Shown: in pieces, positions 43,962 to 52,470 of the stretch
Layout of the letters: the number at the start of each line of letters is the position of its first letter
How positions within the stretch are numbered: the stretch's first letter is position 1
NCBI RefSeq assembly: GCF_001500025.1
Contig: NZ_LQIW01000049.1
Location: forward strand, 186,001 to 250,000
Length of the DNA: 64,000 nt
Direction of reading: 5' to 3'
Source: Mycobacterium sp. IS-1590
GTDB taxonomy: Bacteria > Actinomycetota > Actinomycetes > Mycobacteriales > Mycobacteriaceae
Position numbers and translations under genes: made by a program
Notes under the pieces: model-generated
The model's database searches: none
The model's input: the letters and a program-made list of their open reading frames with translations, nothing else
Told to the model about the DNA's origin: nothing

Positions 43962-44809
43962 CTTCGGCTCACCCGATCGAAACCGGCACCGACACCGTGC
44001 TGGCCGAGGTCGTCGACGGCGTCGGGATCGTCACCCTCAACCGGCCCGAGCGCCGCAACGCGTTGCACGCCGAGATGTACGTCGCGGTGCCGCGGTTGCT
44101 CGAACAGTTCGCCGCCGACGATGCGATCGGCTGTGTGCTGATCACGGGCTCGGGCAATGCGTTCTGCGCGGGCGGCGATGTGCGGGATGGGAATTCGGGC
44201 AAGCAGGCATCTGGCGAATGGGGCGACGGCGTCGACGTCGAGGCCAAGGTGCGCTCGCAGACCGCGCAACTGGCCGACAACGCCAGGATGGTGACCCAGC
44301 TGCACCGCATGCCGAAGGTGACGATCGCCGCACTGCCCGGTGCGGCCGTCGGCGCGGGCATGAGCATCGCGCTGGCCGCCGACCTCCGTATCGCGGCGCG
44401 ATCGGCGCGGCTCATCCCCGGCTGGTCGAAGCTGGCCTTCTCCGGTGATTTCGGCGGGGCCTGGTTCCTGACGCGGCTGCTCGGCCCGGCCAAGGCGCTC
44501 GAGCTGTTGATCGCCGACGAACCGGTGGACGCGGAGGCCGGGCTGCGGCTCGGGGTGTTCAACCGGGTCGTCAACGACGCCGACCTACGGGACTCGGCGA
44601 TCCAGTGGGCCGCGCGTATCGCCGCGGGACCGACGTCGGCCTTCGCCGGCACCAAGGCCAACGTCCTTGATGCCCAGCAGCTTCCGTTGGAGCAGGCTTT
44701 GCTTGCCGAGAGCGAGCGCATGGTGCGCAGCGGTATGACCGTCGAGCATCGCAGGGCGGTCAAGGCATGGTTGGCCGCCGCCGCGGCGAAGTCGGGTGTC
44801 CGATCATGA
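43958..44809 (+). CDS. Enoyl-CoA hydratase/isomerase (crotonase)
   Basis: A 283-residue crotonase. VTLNRPERRNALHAEMY, the oxyanion segment GNAFCAGGDVRDG and LPGAAVGAGMSIALAADLRI are family hallmarks. A Gly/Ser insertion (GNSGKQASGEWGDG) follows the first oxyanion segment. GTG 43958 overlaps the hydratase stop; the end overlaps the kinase gene ATG by 4 bases. It could hydrate or isomerise the product of the fused dehydrogenase. Confidence 0.92.
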   Translation: MTSAHPIETGTDTVLAEVVDGVGIVTLNRPERRNALHAEMYVAVPRLLEQFAADDAIGCVLITGSGNAFCAGGDVRDGNSGKQASGEWGDGVDVEAKVRSQTAQLADNARMVTQLHRMPKVTIAALPGAAVGAGMSIALAADLRIAARSARLIPGWSKLAFSGDFGGAWFLTRLLGPAKALELLIADEPVDAEAGLRLGVFNRVVNDADLRDSAIQWAARIAAGPTSAFAGTKANVLDAQQLPLEQALLAESERMVRSGMTVEHRRAVKAWLAAAAAKSGVRS

Positions 44810-46239
44810 GCGGCGGCGCGACGATCTCCGCCGAGTTGCAGCAGTGGATGATGCAGACCACCGGCGCGGACCGAGTCGAGGTCAAGCAGGTACCCGGAGG
44901 CGCCAGCAGGCAGGCATGGTTCGTCGACACGTACGGTCCGGGAGGGGATGAGCAGCTCTTCCTGCGCTACGACCCGAATCCACCCAGGCCCGGCAGCGCC
45001 TTTCACCCGTTGCAGGTCGAAGCCGAGATCATGGCGGAACTGTGGCGCCACGGCGTGACGGTGCCGCGGGTGGTGGCCGCGCACCCGGACGAGCAGGCGG
45101 TGCTGCTGGAGCGCGTCGGCGGTGACACCTGGTTCCGGCTGATCAAGGATCCCGACGATCAGGTCCGCACCGCGCGGGACTTCATCGCCAAACTGGCCTA
45201 TCTCCACCGCATCGACGCCGGCACGTTGGACATCTCGAGCCTGGGCCGTGCCGGCCCGGTGCACGGGCACGTGCGGACCGAACTGTCCCGGATGCGCGAA
45301 CGTGTTGCGGCGCACGGGAGACCGGCCCCGCTGGTGTCGTTCTGCATCGATTGGCTCGAGCGCAACATCCCCGACTACGACGGGCCGACGGTTCTGGTCC
45401 AAGGTGACACCGGGCCCGGCAATTTCATGTACGCCGACGGCACGGTGACCGCGATCGTGGACTGGGAGCTGGCCCACTTCGGCGACCCGATGGACGACAT
45501 CGCCTGGCTGTCCCTGCGCACCGTGCAGGACACCTTCACCCATTTCCCGGACCGCATCGCCGAGTACGAACGGCTGTCCGGGCACCCAGTCGACGAAGAC
45601 CGCGTCTGGTATTACCGGCTGTTCGCCGAGACGCGGCTCGCGTCGATGAACCCCGGCGGCGTCGATGCGCGGGCATCGGTGCCTGCGAACTCACCCGACG
45701 CCGGGAACAGCCTGATCTACGGCATGCTGCACCGGCGGCTGCTGATCGAAGCGCTCGCGCGGGTGGTCGGGATCCCCGACGTCGACGTCGAATTCCCCGA
45801 TGAGGACCAGGAATCCGAGCGCGCCTCCGTCTATGCCGCGACCGCGGCGGCGCTGTCCGAGGCCGCGGGGCGCTCGAGCGACCCCCTGGCGATCCGCTAC
45901 GTCAAGGGCGCCGCCCGGCTGGTCAAGTACCTCGCCGAGGTGGATCGCGTCGGTGCGCAGGTCGACGCGGCCGAACTGGCGGAGCTGGCCGAATTACTCG
46001 GCGACGCCCCGGCTTCGGTGCCACAGGGTCGGGCCGCGCTGGCGGAGCGGGTCGCGCGCGGCGAACTCGACGAGCGCGACTACGTCGCCCAGTTGTGGCG
46101 CGGCATCAAGCGCGACGACTACCTCACCAGAACCGCGTCCGGCGCGTTGCGGCGCCGGACCTGGCCCGAGCTTCACGATTCGAGCGAGACAGGAGCGCAG
46201 CGATGGGCATCGCCATCACCGAAGACCACCGTGAGCTAG
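44806..46239 (+). CDS. APH-family kinase (ACAD10/11- and LvaA-like phosphotransferase)
   Basis: A 477-residue protein with an aminoglycoside-phosphotransferase fold. The N-lobe has VPGGASRQAW and LFLRYDPNP, the catalytic loop is LVQGDTGPGNFMY (Asp and Asn present, usual His is Gln), and IVDWELAHFGDP holds the metal Asp. In animals this fold is fused to an acyl-CoA dehydrogenase (ACAD10/11), and in Pseudomonas LvaA phosphorylates 4-hydroxyacyl-CoA before dehydration. Here the next gene is a dehydrogenase, overlapping by 37 bases. A 130-residue C-terminal helical extension follows. ATG 44806 overlaps the crotonase stop. Confidence 0.88.
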   Translation: MSGGATISAELQQWMMQTTGADRVEVKQVPGGASRQAWFVDTYGPGGDEQLFLRYDPNPPRPGSAFHPLQVEAEIMAELWRHGVTVPRVVAAHPDEQAVLLERVGGDTWFRLIKDPDDQVRTARDFIAKLAYLHRIDAGTLDISSLGRAGPVHGHVRTELSRMRERVAAHGRPAPLVSFCIDWLERNIPDYDGPTVLVQGDTGPGNFMYADGTVTAIVDWELAHFGDPMDDIAWLSLRTVQDTFTHFPDRIAEYERLSGHPVDEDRVWYYRLFAETRLASMNPGGVDARASVPANSPDAGNSLIYGMLHRRLLIEALARVVGIPDVDVEFPDEDQESERASVYAATAAALSEAAGRSSDPLAIRYVKGAARLVKYLAEVDRVGAQVDAAELAELAELLGDAPASVPQGRAALAERVARGELDERDYVAQLWRGIKRDDYLTRTASGALRRRTWPELHDSSETGAQRWASPSPKTTVS

Positions 46240-48368
46240 CCGAGGTCGCACGGTCCTTCCTCGCCGCCCGTGGTGCGCGCACGGCAGCGCGAGCCTTGTT
46301 GGACGCCGAGACGGAGTCGCGGCCCGAGTTCTGGTCCGAGCTCGCCGGGCTCGGGTGGCTCGGCCTGCACGTGCCGGAGCAGTACGGCGGCTCGGGGTGC
46401 GGACTTCCCGAACTGGTCTCGGTGACAGAGGAATTCGGTCGTGCGGTCGCGCCGGGGCCGTTCGTCCCGACGGTGATCGCCTCGGCGGTCATCTCGGCGG
46501 CGGGTACCGAGGAGCAGCGTGCGCGCTGGTTGCCGACCCTGGTCGACGGGACGTCGACCGCGGGTGTCGGTTTCGATACCGCGTTGTCGTCCGACGGGTC
46601 GCGCTGCACCGGTGACGCGGGTGTGGTGCTCGGCGCCGGGCTGGCCGACCTGCTGGTGCTGACGGTCGGGGACGACGTCGTGCTGCTTCCGGCTGCGGCC
46701 GACGGCGTGGTCGTCGACGTGAAGACCAACCTCGACCCGACGCGACGCTCGGCACGCGTCACCGTGACCGACGTCGAGATCGGCGCTGCCGAATTGCTCC
46801 CTGGCGCCGCCGGAATCGCGCGCGCCATGGCCAGGACCGTCCTGGCCGCTGAAGCCGTTGGGGGAGCGCAGGATTGCCTTGATTCGGCAGTCGAGTACGC
46901 GAAGGTGCGCGAGCAGTTCGGCCGCACCATCGGTACGTTCCAGGCCATCAAGCATCATCTGGCCAACATGCTGGTGGCCGCCGAATCGGCCGGTGCGACG
47001 GTATGGGACGCGGCGCGGGCGGCGGATGCGGGGGAGCAGGAGTTCGCGCTGATGGCCGCCTGTGCGGCGACGCTGGCTTTTCCGGCATACGTGCACAACG
47101 CCGAATTGAACATTCAGGTGCACGGCGGCATCGGGTACACGTGGGAGCATGACGCGCACCTGCATCTGCGGCGCGCCGTCACGCTGCGCGGACTGGCAGG
47201 TGGACGCGACGCCCCGCTCGATGTCTATCAACTGACCGCGAAAGGTGTGGTCCGGGAGAACTCGATCGACTTGCCTCCCGAAGCCGAACAGTTGCGCGAG
47301 GAGGTGCGCGCGGAGTTCACCACCTGGTCGGGCTTGGACCCGAAACAGTTGCGGGAAAAGATGATCGAGACCGGCTACGTCATGCCGCACTGGCCGAAAC
47401 CGTGGGGTCGAGCGGCCGGTGCGGTCGAGCAACTGGTCATCGAGCAGGAAATGGCCGAGGCCGGCATCAAGCGACCGGAGTTCGGCATCACCAGCTGGGT
47501 GGTGCTGACGATGATCCAGCACGGGACCTCCGATCAGATCGAACGACTGGTGCATCCGGCGCTGACGGGTGAACACGTCTGGTGCCAGCTGTTCTCCGAA
47601 CCGGGCGCCGGTTCGGACGCGGCCGCCGTGAGCACGAAGGCCGTGCGCGCCGACGGCGGCTGGATCATCAACGGGCAGAAGGTCTGGACCAGCGGCGCGC
47701 AGCACTGCCGCTATGGCCTGGCGACAGTGCGCACCGATCCCGCGGCGGCCAAACACGCGGGCATCACCACGGTCATCATCGATATGAAGGCGCCCGGCGT
47801 CGAGGTCCGGCCGTTGCGCCAGATCACCGGCGGATCGGAGTTCAACGAGGTTTTCTTCAACGACGTCTTCGTCCCCGACCGCGACGTGGTCGGCGAACCC
47901 AACGACGGATGGCGGGTGGCCCGCGCGACGCTCGGCAACGAGCGGGTCAGCATCGGCGGTGGACTACCGGGCAGCCAGGGGGCCGCGGGAATGGTGGTCG
48001 ACCTGACGCAGCGCTACGGCGACAGGGTGGCGGGCGCACCCGAACGGGCAGGCAGATTCCTCGCCGACGATCACGCGCTGCGACTGCTCAACCTGCGCCG
48101 GGCGGCGCGCAGCGTGGTCGGCGCCGAACCCGGTCCAGAGGGTAACGTCACCAAACTCCTGATCGCCGAACACGTGGTGGCGCGGGCGAGCCTGGCGGCC
48201 GAGTTGGTCGGGCCCGACGTCGCGCTCGTCAGCGGAGCCGGGAAGTACCCGGGCTTCATGGTGCTGGCCTCTCGGGGTATGACCATCGCGGGCGGCACCT
48301 CCGAGATCACGCGCAATCAGATCGCCGAGCGCATCCTGGGATTGCCGCGCGACCCGCTGATCAAGTGA
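46203..48368 (+). CDS. Fused acyl-CoA dehydrogenase (FadE34-like, two ACAD units)
   Basis: A 721-residue tandem fusion. The first unit (about residues 1-365) has YAKVREQFGRTIGTFQAIKH and VHGGIGYTWEHD. The second (about 366-721) has WCQLFSEPGAGSDAAAV, INGQKVWTSGAQH and TIAGGTSEITRNQIAERILG, with Gly at the MCAD catalytic Glu position. Mycobacterial FadE34 (about 711 aa) is such a fusion and acts on a C5 steroid side chain. ATG 46203 has AGGAGCG upstream inside the kinase gene, implying translational coupling. The 3' end overlaps the convergent DUF35 gene by 8 bases. Confidence 0.93.
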   Translation: MGIAITEDHRELAEVARSFLAARGARTAARALLDAETESRPEFWSELAGLGWLGLHVPEQYGGSGCGLPELVSVTEEFGRAVAPGPFVPTVIASAVISAAGTEEQRARWLPTLVDGTSTAGVGFDTALSSDGSRCTGDAGVVLGAGLADLLVLTVGDDVVLLPAAADGVVVDVKTNLDPTRRSARVTVTDVEIGAAELLPGAAGIARAMARTVLAAEAVGGAQDCLDSAVEYAKVREQFGRTIGTFQAIKHHLANMLVAAESAGATVWDAARAADAGEQEFALMAACAATLAFPAYVHNAELNIQVHGGIGYTWEHDAHLHLRRAVTLRGLAGGRDAPLDVYQLTAKGVVRENSIDLPPEAEQLREEVRAEFTTWSGLDPKQLREKMIETGYVMPHWPKPWGRAAGAVEQLVIEQEMAEAGIKRPEFGITSWVVLTMIQHGTSDQIERLVHPALTGEHVWCQLFSEPGAGSDAAAVSTKAVRADGGWIINGQKVWTSGAQHCRYGLATVRTDPAAAKHAGITTVIIDMKAPGVEVRPLRQITGGSEFNEVFFNDVFVPDRDVVGEPNDGWRVARATLGNERVSIGGGLPGSQGAAGMVVDLTQRYGDRVAGAPERAGRFLADDHALRLLNLRRAARSVVGAEPGPEGNVTKLLIAEHVVARASLAAELVGPDVALVSGAGKYPGFMVLASRGMTIAGGTSEITRNQIAERILGLPRDPLIK

Positions 48369-48792
48369 CCGGCACGAACACCGGAACCCATGAAACGTCG
48401 TGTCGTTCGAACCGGACCTCGACCGCCATCCCGGAGTGCACCGCCTCGGGATCGCAGTCGACGACGTTGGCGCTCAGCCGCAGCCCGGGTTGTTCGGGCA
48501 GCTCGACCAGGGCCACCACGAACGGTGTCGGCACGCTGGGGTTGAACTGTTGATGACACACGGTGAACGTGAACACTGTGCCGCGACCGGACACCGCGAC
48601 GAACTCCGGATCCGCGCCGCACGTCGGGCATGCCGCCCGTGGCGGGTGGAAGTAACGCCCGCACGACGCGCAGTGGGCGATGAGCAGGCGGCCTTCGGCG
48701 CCGCCGGTCCAATACGGGCGCGAGGCGTCGTCGAGGGGCGGCAGGATGCGCGGGGCGGGCGAGAAATCCGAGGTAACCGACGTATCAGACAC
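48361..48792 (-). CDS. DUF35 OB-fold zinc-ribbon protein (aldolase/thiolase partner)
   Basis: A 143-residue protein with an N-terminal helix and rubredoxin-like zinc ribbon (CASC at 41-44 and CPTC at 55-58), then an OB fold (GTVFTFTVCHQQFNPS, VVALVELPEQPGLRLSANV). DUF35 proteins bind thiolases and Ltp-type retro-aldolases, and steroid Ltp2 needs one (in ChsH2) for activity. I chose GTG 48792; GTG 48807, inside motif site F, would add 5 residues. It is divergent from the Ltp gene with a 46-base gap, which fits a partner pair. Confidence 0.88.
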   Translation of the reverse strand: MSDTSVTSDFSPAPRILPPLDDASRPYWTGGAEGRLLIAHCASCGRYFHPPRAACPTCGADPEFVAVSGRGTVFTFTVCHQQFNPSVPTPFVVALVELPEQPGLRLSANVVDCDPEAVHSGMAVEVRFERHDVSWVPVFVPVT

Positions 48793-48800
48793 GTTATAAA

Positions 48801-48817
48801 AGTACACTGATTAAGTT
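48801..48817 (+). promoter_or_regulatory. Island motif site F (DUF35 / Ltp operon)
   Basis: AGTACACTGATTAAGTT fits the consensus at 16 of 17 positions. TACACT serves as a -10-like box for the Ltp operon, which starts 22 bases further on. On the minus strand TGTACT lies 8 bases upstream of GTG 48792 for a leaderless DUF35 transcript. Confidence 0.55.
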
Positions 48818-48838
48818 CATTGTTCCGAAGGAGGACGG

Positions 48839-50008
48839 ATGCCCGCCCCGCCGAGCGCACCGGTCATCTCGGGCGCCGGAATCTCTGCGATTGGCCGGCG
48901 CACCGGCATTTCGGCGCTGGATCTGACCGTGCAGGCCTCGACGGCCGCCATCGCCGACGCCGGCCTGGCGCCTGCCGACATCGACGCGGTTCTCACCATG
49001 GGAGACACCCCGGCCGACGTGGCGGCCGCCGCGTTGGGCATTCCCGATCCCGGCGCGCAGGGTCCGGTGCTGGGCCGCAACGGGCTGCTGACCCCGGTGG
49101 TCGCGGCCCGCGACCTGATCGCCGAGGGCAAGGCCCGCCACGTGCTCGTCTACCGGACGGTGCAGATGATCGGCGGCACCGTGGACCGCCGCGCCGCAGA
49201 CCGGGCGCCCGAGTCCGGCGGAAAGCGCGCCGAGGGCGGCATGGACATGACCGAGGTCGGCTATCTGCTTGCCGCGCACGCGTATTCGGCCGCCAACTGG
49301 CTCGCCATGCACTGCCGCGCCCACATGGACCGCTACGGCACCACCAAGCAGCAACTCGGCTGGATCGCGCTGAACGCCCGGCGCAACGCCGCGCGCAATC
49401 CGCTGGCGGTGTACCGCGATCCGATGACCATGGAGCAGTACCTGGACGCCAGGATGATCTCCTCCCCTCTGGGCCTCCTCGATTGCGACGTGCCGGTCGA
49501 CGGTTCCATCGCGCTGGTGCTCTCCACCCCGGAGCACCGGGCCAACGCCCCACACGGTGCGGTCACCGTCGAAGCGGCGGGCGGGGCCTCAGGCGCGGGT
49601 GGATGGACCGGCCGTCCGGACTACCCGAAGATGGCGATGCACGACGCCGCCGCGGACATGTGGTCACAGACCGACCTGAAACCGGCCGACGTCGACCTGG
49701 CCGAGTTGTACGACGGTTTCAGCTATCTCACGCTGGCATGGCTGGAGGCACTGGGCTTCTGCGCCGACGGTGAGGGTGGCCCGTTCGTCGATGGCGGTCA
49801 CCGGATCGCGCGTGCGGGCCAATTGCCGCTGAACACCTATGGCGGTCAGCTGTCGGCCGGCCGGATGCACGGGTACTGGGTGCTGTACGAGGCATGCCAG
49901 CAGCTGCGCGGACTGGCGGGGGACACGGCGATACCGAAGCGTCCCGAGGTGGCCGTCGCGTCGGCTGGTGGCGGCCCGATCGCCGGATGTGTGCTGTTGT
50001 CGTGTTGA
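48839..50008 (+). CDS. Thiolase-fold lipid-transfer protein, likely retro-aldolase (Ltp2-like)
   Basis: A 389-residue thiolase-fold protein. At the place of the nucleophilic Cys of true thiolases it reads LGRNGLLTPVVAARDL, with no Cys, so C-C cleavage of a beta-ketoacyl-CoA by thiolysis is unlikely. ELYDGFSYLTLAWLEALG and TYGGQLSAGRMHG fit the SCP-x/Ltp type; mycobacterial Ltp2 is a retro-aldolase working with a DUF35 domain. The end GGGPIAGCVLLS keeps the C-terminal Cys region. ATG 48839 has GGAGGA upstream. First gene of the Ltp-FadD-SDR-LLM-AveC operon. Confidence 0.9.
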   Translation: MPAPPSAPVISGAGISAIGRRTGISALDLTVQASTAAIADAGLAPADIDAVLTMGDTPADVAAAALGIPDPGAQGPVLGRNGLLTPVVAARDLIAEGKARHVLVYRTVQMIGGTVDRRAADRAPESGGKRAEGGMDMTEVGYLLAAHAYSAANWLAMHCRAHMDRYGTTKQQLGWIALNARRNAARNPLAVYRDPMTMEQYLDARMISSPLGLLDCDVPVDGSIALVLSTPEHRANAPHGAVTVEAAGGASGAGGWTGRPDYPKMAMHDAAADMWSQTDLKPADVDLAELYDGFSYLTLAWLEALGFCADGEGGPFVDGGHRIARAGQLPLNTYGGQLSAGRMHGYWVLYEACQQLRGLAGDTAIPKRPEVAVASAGGGPIAGCVLLSC

Positions 50009-51579
50009 CCGAACTCGACCGCCGCGCAGGGACAGCCGCGGACACCATCCCCGACGAGATCGCCGGGTTCATCGGCGAGCACCCCGACACCGCGGTCATG
50101 GTGCACAGCGACGACCGTCCCGATCAGTTCACCGCCGCCGAGTTGTTCGACGAGAGCATGCGGTTGGCCGCCGGGCTGGCCGGACTGGGTATCCGGCCCG
50201 GCGATGTCGTCGCTGTCCAGCTGCCGAACTGGCGCGAGTGCTTCTCCGTGCACGCCGCCGCCTGGTTGTGCGGTGCGGTGGTGCTGCCCATCGTGCCGAT
50301 CTACGGGCCTGCCGAGGTCGCCTTCATCGCCAGGCAATCGGGGGCCCGTGCCATCGTGCTGGCTCGTGAGCTCCGCAACCGCGACACCGGCGCGACCGTG
50401 TCAGCGCTGGCCGATCTGCCCGAGCTGGGACACCGCATCGTGCTGGGCGGTGCGCACACCGGAACCATCCCGTTCGAAGAGCTGACCTCAACGGCGGCAA
50501 CGGGTTTCACGCCGTGTCGTCCCGACCCCGAAGGTCGCGCGGTGCTGGTGTACACATCAGGGACGACGGCGGAACCCAAGGGCGTCCAGCACACCCACGG
50601 TTCACTGCTCGGTGAACTGCGCGCGATGGATGCGCTGCGCAACACCGATGCCGACCAGACCACGTTGGCGGTCTTTCCGGCCGGACACATCGCAGGCACG
50701 CTGGGCATCCTGCGCATGATGTGCCGCTCCGGAGACACCATCGCCATGGACGCATGGAACCCCGAGGCCGCCGCCCGGCTCATCGCCAAGCACGGCGTGA
50801 GCGTCTCGGCCGGCGCGCCGATCCATCTGGGTGGCATCCTCGACGTCGCCGAACGCGACTGTCTCGATGTGTCGAGCCTGCGCGAGTACACCACCGGCGC
50901 GGCCGGTGTCGCGGGCACGCTGATCCGTCGCGCCGACCGGTTCGGCATCGGTGCCTACCGCTGCTACGGATCCAGCGAACACCCCACGATCAGCGTCGGC
51001 CGGCCGGAGGATCCATTGGACAAGAGGGCCGACACCGACGGGCGGATCGCCCCCGGTACGCGGATCCGACTGGTCGACGACCGCGGGCGCGACGTACCGC
51101 CGGGCGCCGACGGCGAGATCCTCACGCAGGGGCCCGAATTGTTCCGCGGTTACACCGATCCCCGCTTCACCGAAGCCGGCTTCGTCGACGGCTGGTTTCG
51201 CACCGGCGATGTCGGGCGATTGGACGCCGACGGCTTTCTCACCATCACCGACCGCAAGAAGGACATCATCGTCCGTGGCGGCGAGAACATCTCGTCGAAG
51301 GAAGTCGAAGACGTCGTCAGCAGCCACCCCGCGGTGGCCGAAGCCGCCGCGATCGGCGCCCCCGACGAGAAGTACGGCGAACGGGTCTGCGTGTTCGTCG
51401 TGCTGCAGGAGGGCGGGTCCTTCGACACCGCCGACGCCGCGGCCCATTTCGCCGCCTGCGGGCTGGCCAGACAGAAGACGCCCGAACGCATCGTGGTGGT
51501 GCCGGAGCTGCCGCGCACCATCAGCGGCAAGGTGCAAAAGCACCGCCTCAGAGAACAACTCGGCACGACCGGCCAATAG
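50002..51579 (+). CDS. Acyl-CoA synthetase (FadD type)
   Basis: A 525-residue ANL ligase. P-loop LVYTSGTTAEPKGVQHTHG, RCYGSSEHPTIS, hinge GDVGRLDADGFLTITDRKKD and catalytic Lys in LPRTISGKVQKHRLRE. I chose GTG 50002, which overlaps the Ltp stop; TTG 50005 and ATG 49987 are alternatives. It likely activates an acid product or intermediate released in the pathway, as the second ligase of the island. The SDR gene follows after 22 bases. Confidence 0.92.
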   Translation: MLTELDRRAGTAADTIPDEIAGFIGEHPDTAVMVHSDDRPDQFTAAELFDESMRLAAGLAGLGIRPGDVVAVQLPNWRECFSVHAAAWLCGAVVLPIVPIYGPAEVAFIARQSGARAIVLARELRNRDTGATVSALADLPELGHRIVLGGAHTGTIPFEELTSTAATGFTPCRPDPEGRAVLVYTSGTTAEPKGVQHTHGSLLGELRAMDALRNTDADQTTLAVFPAGHIAGTLGILRMMCRSGDTIAMDAWNPEAAARLIAKHGVSVSAGAPIHLGGILDVAERDCLDVSSLREYTTGAAGVAGTLIRRADRFGIGAYRCYGSSEHPTISVGRPEDPLDKRADTDGRIAPGTRIRLVDDRGRDVPPGADGEILTQGPELFRGYTDPRFTEAGFVDGWFRTGDVGRLDADGFLTITDRKKDIIVRGGENISSKEVEDVVSSHPAVAEAAAIGAPDEKYGERVCVFVVLQEGGSFDTADAAAHFAACGLARQKTPERIVVVPELPRTISGKVQKHRLREQLGTTGQ

Positions 51580-51601
51580 ATATCCGACGGAAGGAACGAA
51601 C

Positions 51602-52456
51602 GTGGGCAGAGTGCAGGACAAGGTCGTCCTCATCACCGGCGGCGCCCGAGGTCAGGGCCGGTCGCACGCGGTGCGACTGGCCGAGGAGGGCGCCGACATC
51701 ATCCTGTTCGACATCTGCGGCGACGTCGAACACAACGATTACGCGCTGTCCACCGAGCACGACCTCGAAGAGGCGGGTTCAGAGGTCGAGAAGACCGGGC
51801 GCCGGGCGGTGACGGCCGTCGTCGACGTGCGTGACCGCGCCGCGCTCGCCGATGCGCTGAAGTCCGCGGTGGATGAACTCGGCAAGCTCGACGTGGTGGT
51901 CGCCAACGCCGGCATCTGCCCGCTGGGGTCGGACCAGCCCATCGACGCCTTCGCCAACGCGTTCGACGTCGACTTCGTCGGCGTGGTGAACACCGTTCAC
52001 GTTGCGCTGCCGTATCTTTCGGCCGGAGCCTCGATCATCACCGTGGGGTCGGTCGCCGGGCTGCTGGCCGAGAAGGCCGGGCCGGCCGCGAGCATGGGGC
52101 CCAACGGCTCGGGCGGGGCGGGCTACAACCTGGCCAAGCAGTTCATCGACAAGTACACGATGGCGTTGGCCAACCAGTTGGCGCCCAGATCGATCCGGGT
52201 CAATGTGGTGCACCCGACGAATGTCAACACCCCGATGCTGCACAACGAGTCGATGTACAAGATGTTCCGGCCCGACCTCGAGCATCCGTCCCTCGACGAC
52301 GCGTTGCTGACGTTCCCGATGATGCAGGGCATGCCGATTCCCTACGTGGAACCCGAGGACATCTCGCACGGGATCTGCTACCTGGCCTCCGACGAGTCCC
52401 GCTACGTGACGGGGTTGCAGCTCAAGGTCGATGCCGGCGCCACCGTGAAGTTCTGA
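51602..52456 (+). CDS. Mycofactocin-type SDR oxidoreductase
   Basis: A 284-residue short-chain dehydrogenase. TGGARGQGRSHAVRLAEEG is the cofactor loop, with the GRSHA signature of mycofactocin-coupled SDRs, which keep their NAD tightly bound and pass electrons to the peptide cofactor mycofactocin. An insertion after strand 2 (DICGDVEHNDYALSTEHDL) is also typical. YNLAK holds the catalytic Tyr and Lys. GTG 51602 has GGAAGGA upstream. It may oxidise a secondary alcohol made by hydroxylation or hydration. Confidence 0.92.
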   Translation: MGRVQDKVVLITGGARGQGRSHAVRLAEEGADIILFDICGDVEHNDYALSTEHDLEEAGSEVEKTGRRAVTAVVDVRDRAALADALKSAVDELGKLDVVVANAGICPLGSDQPIDAFANAFDVDFVGVVNTVHVALPYLSAGASIITVGSVAGLLAEKAGPAASMGPNGSGGAGYNLAKQFIDKYTMALANQLAPRSIRVNVVHPTNVNTPMLHNESMYKMFRPDLEHPSLDDALLTFPMMQGMPIPYVEPEDISHGICYLASDESRYVTGLQLKVDAGATVKF

Positions 52457-52470
52457 TCGGACGGATTTGC

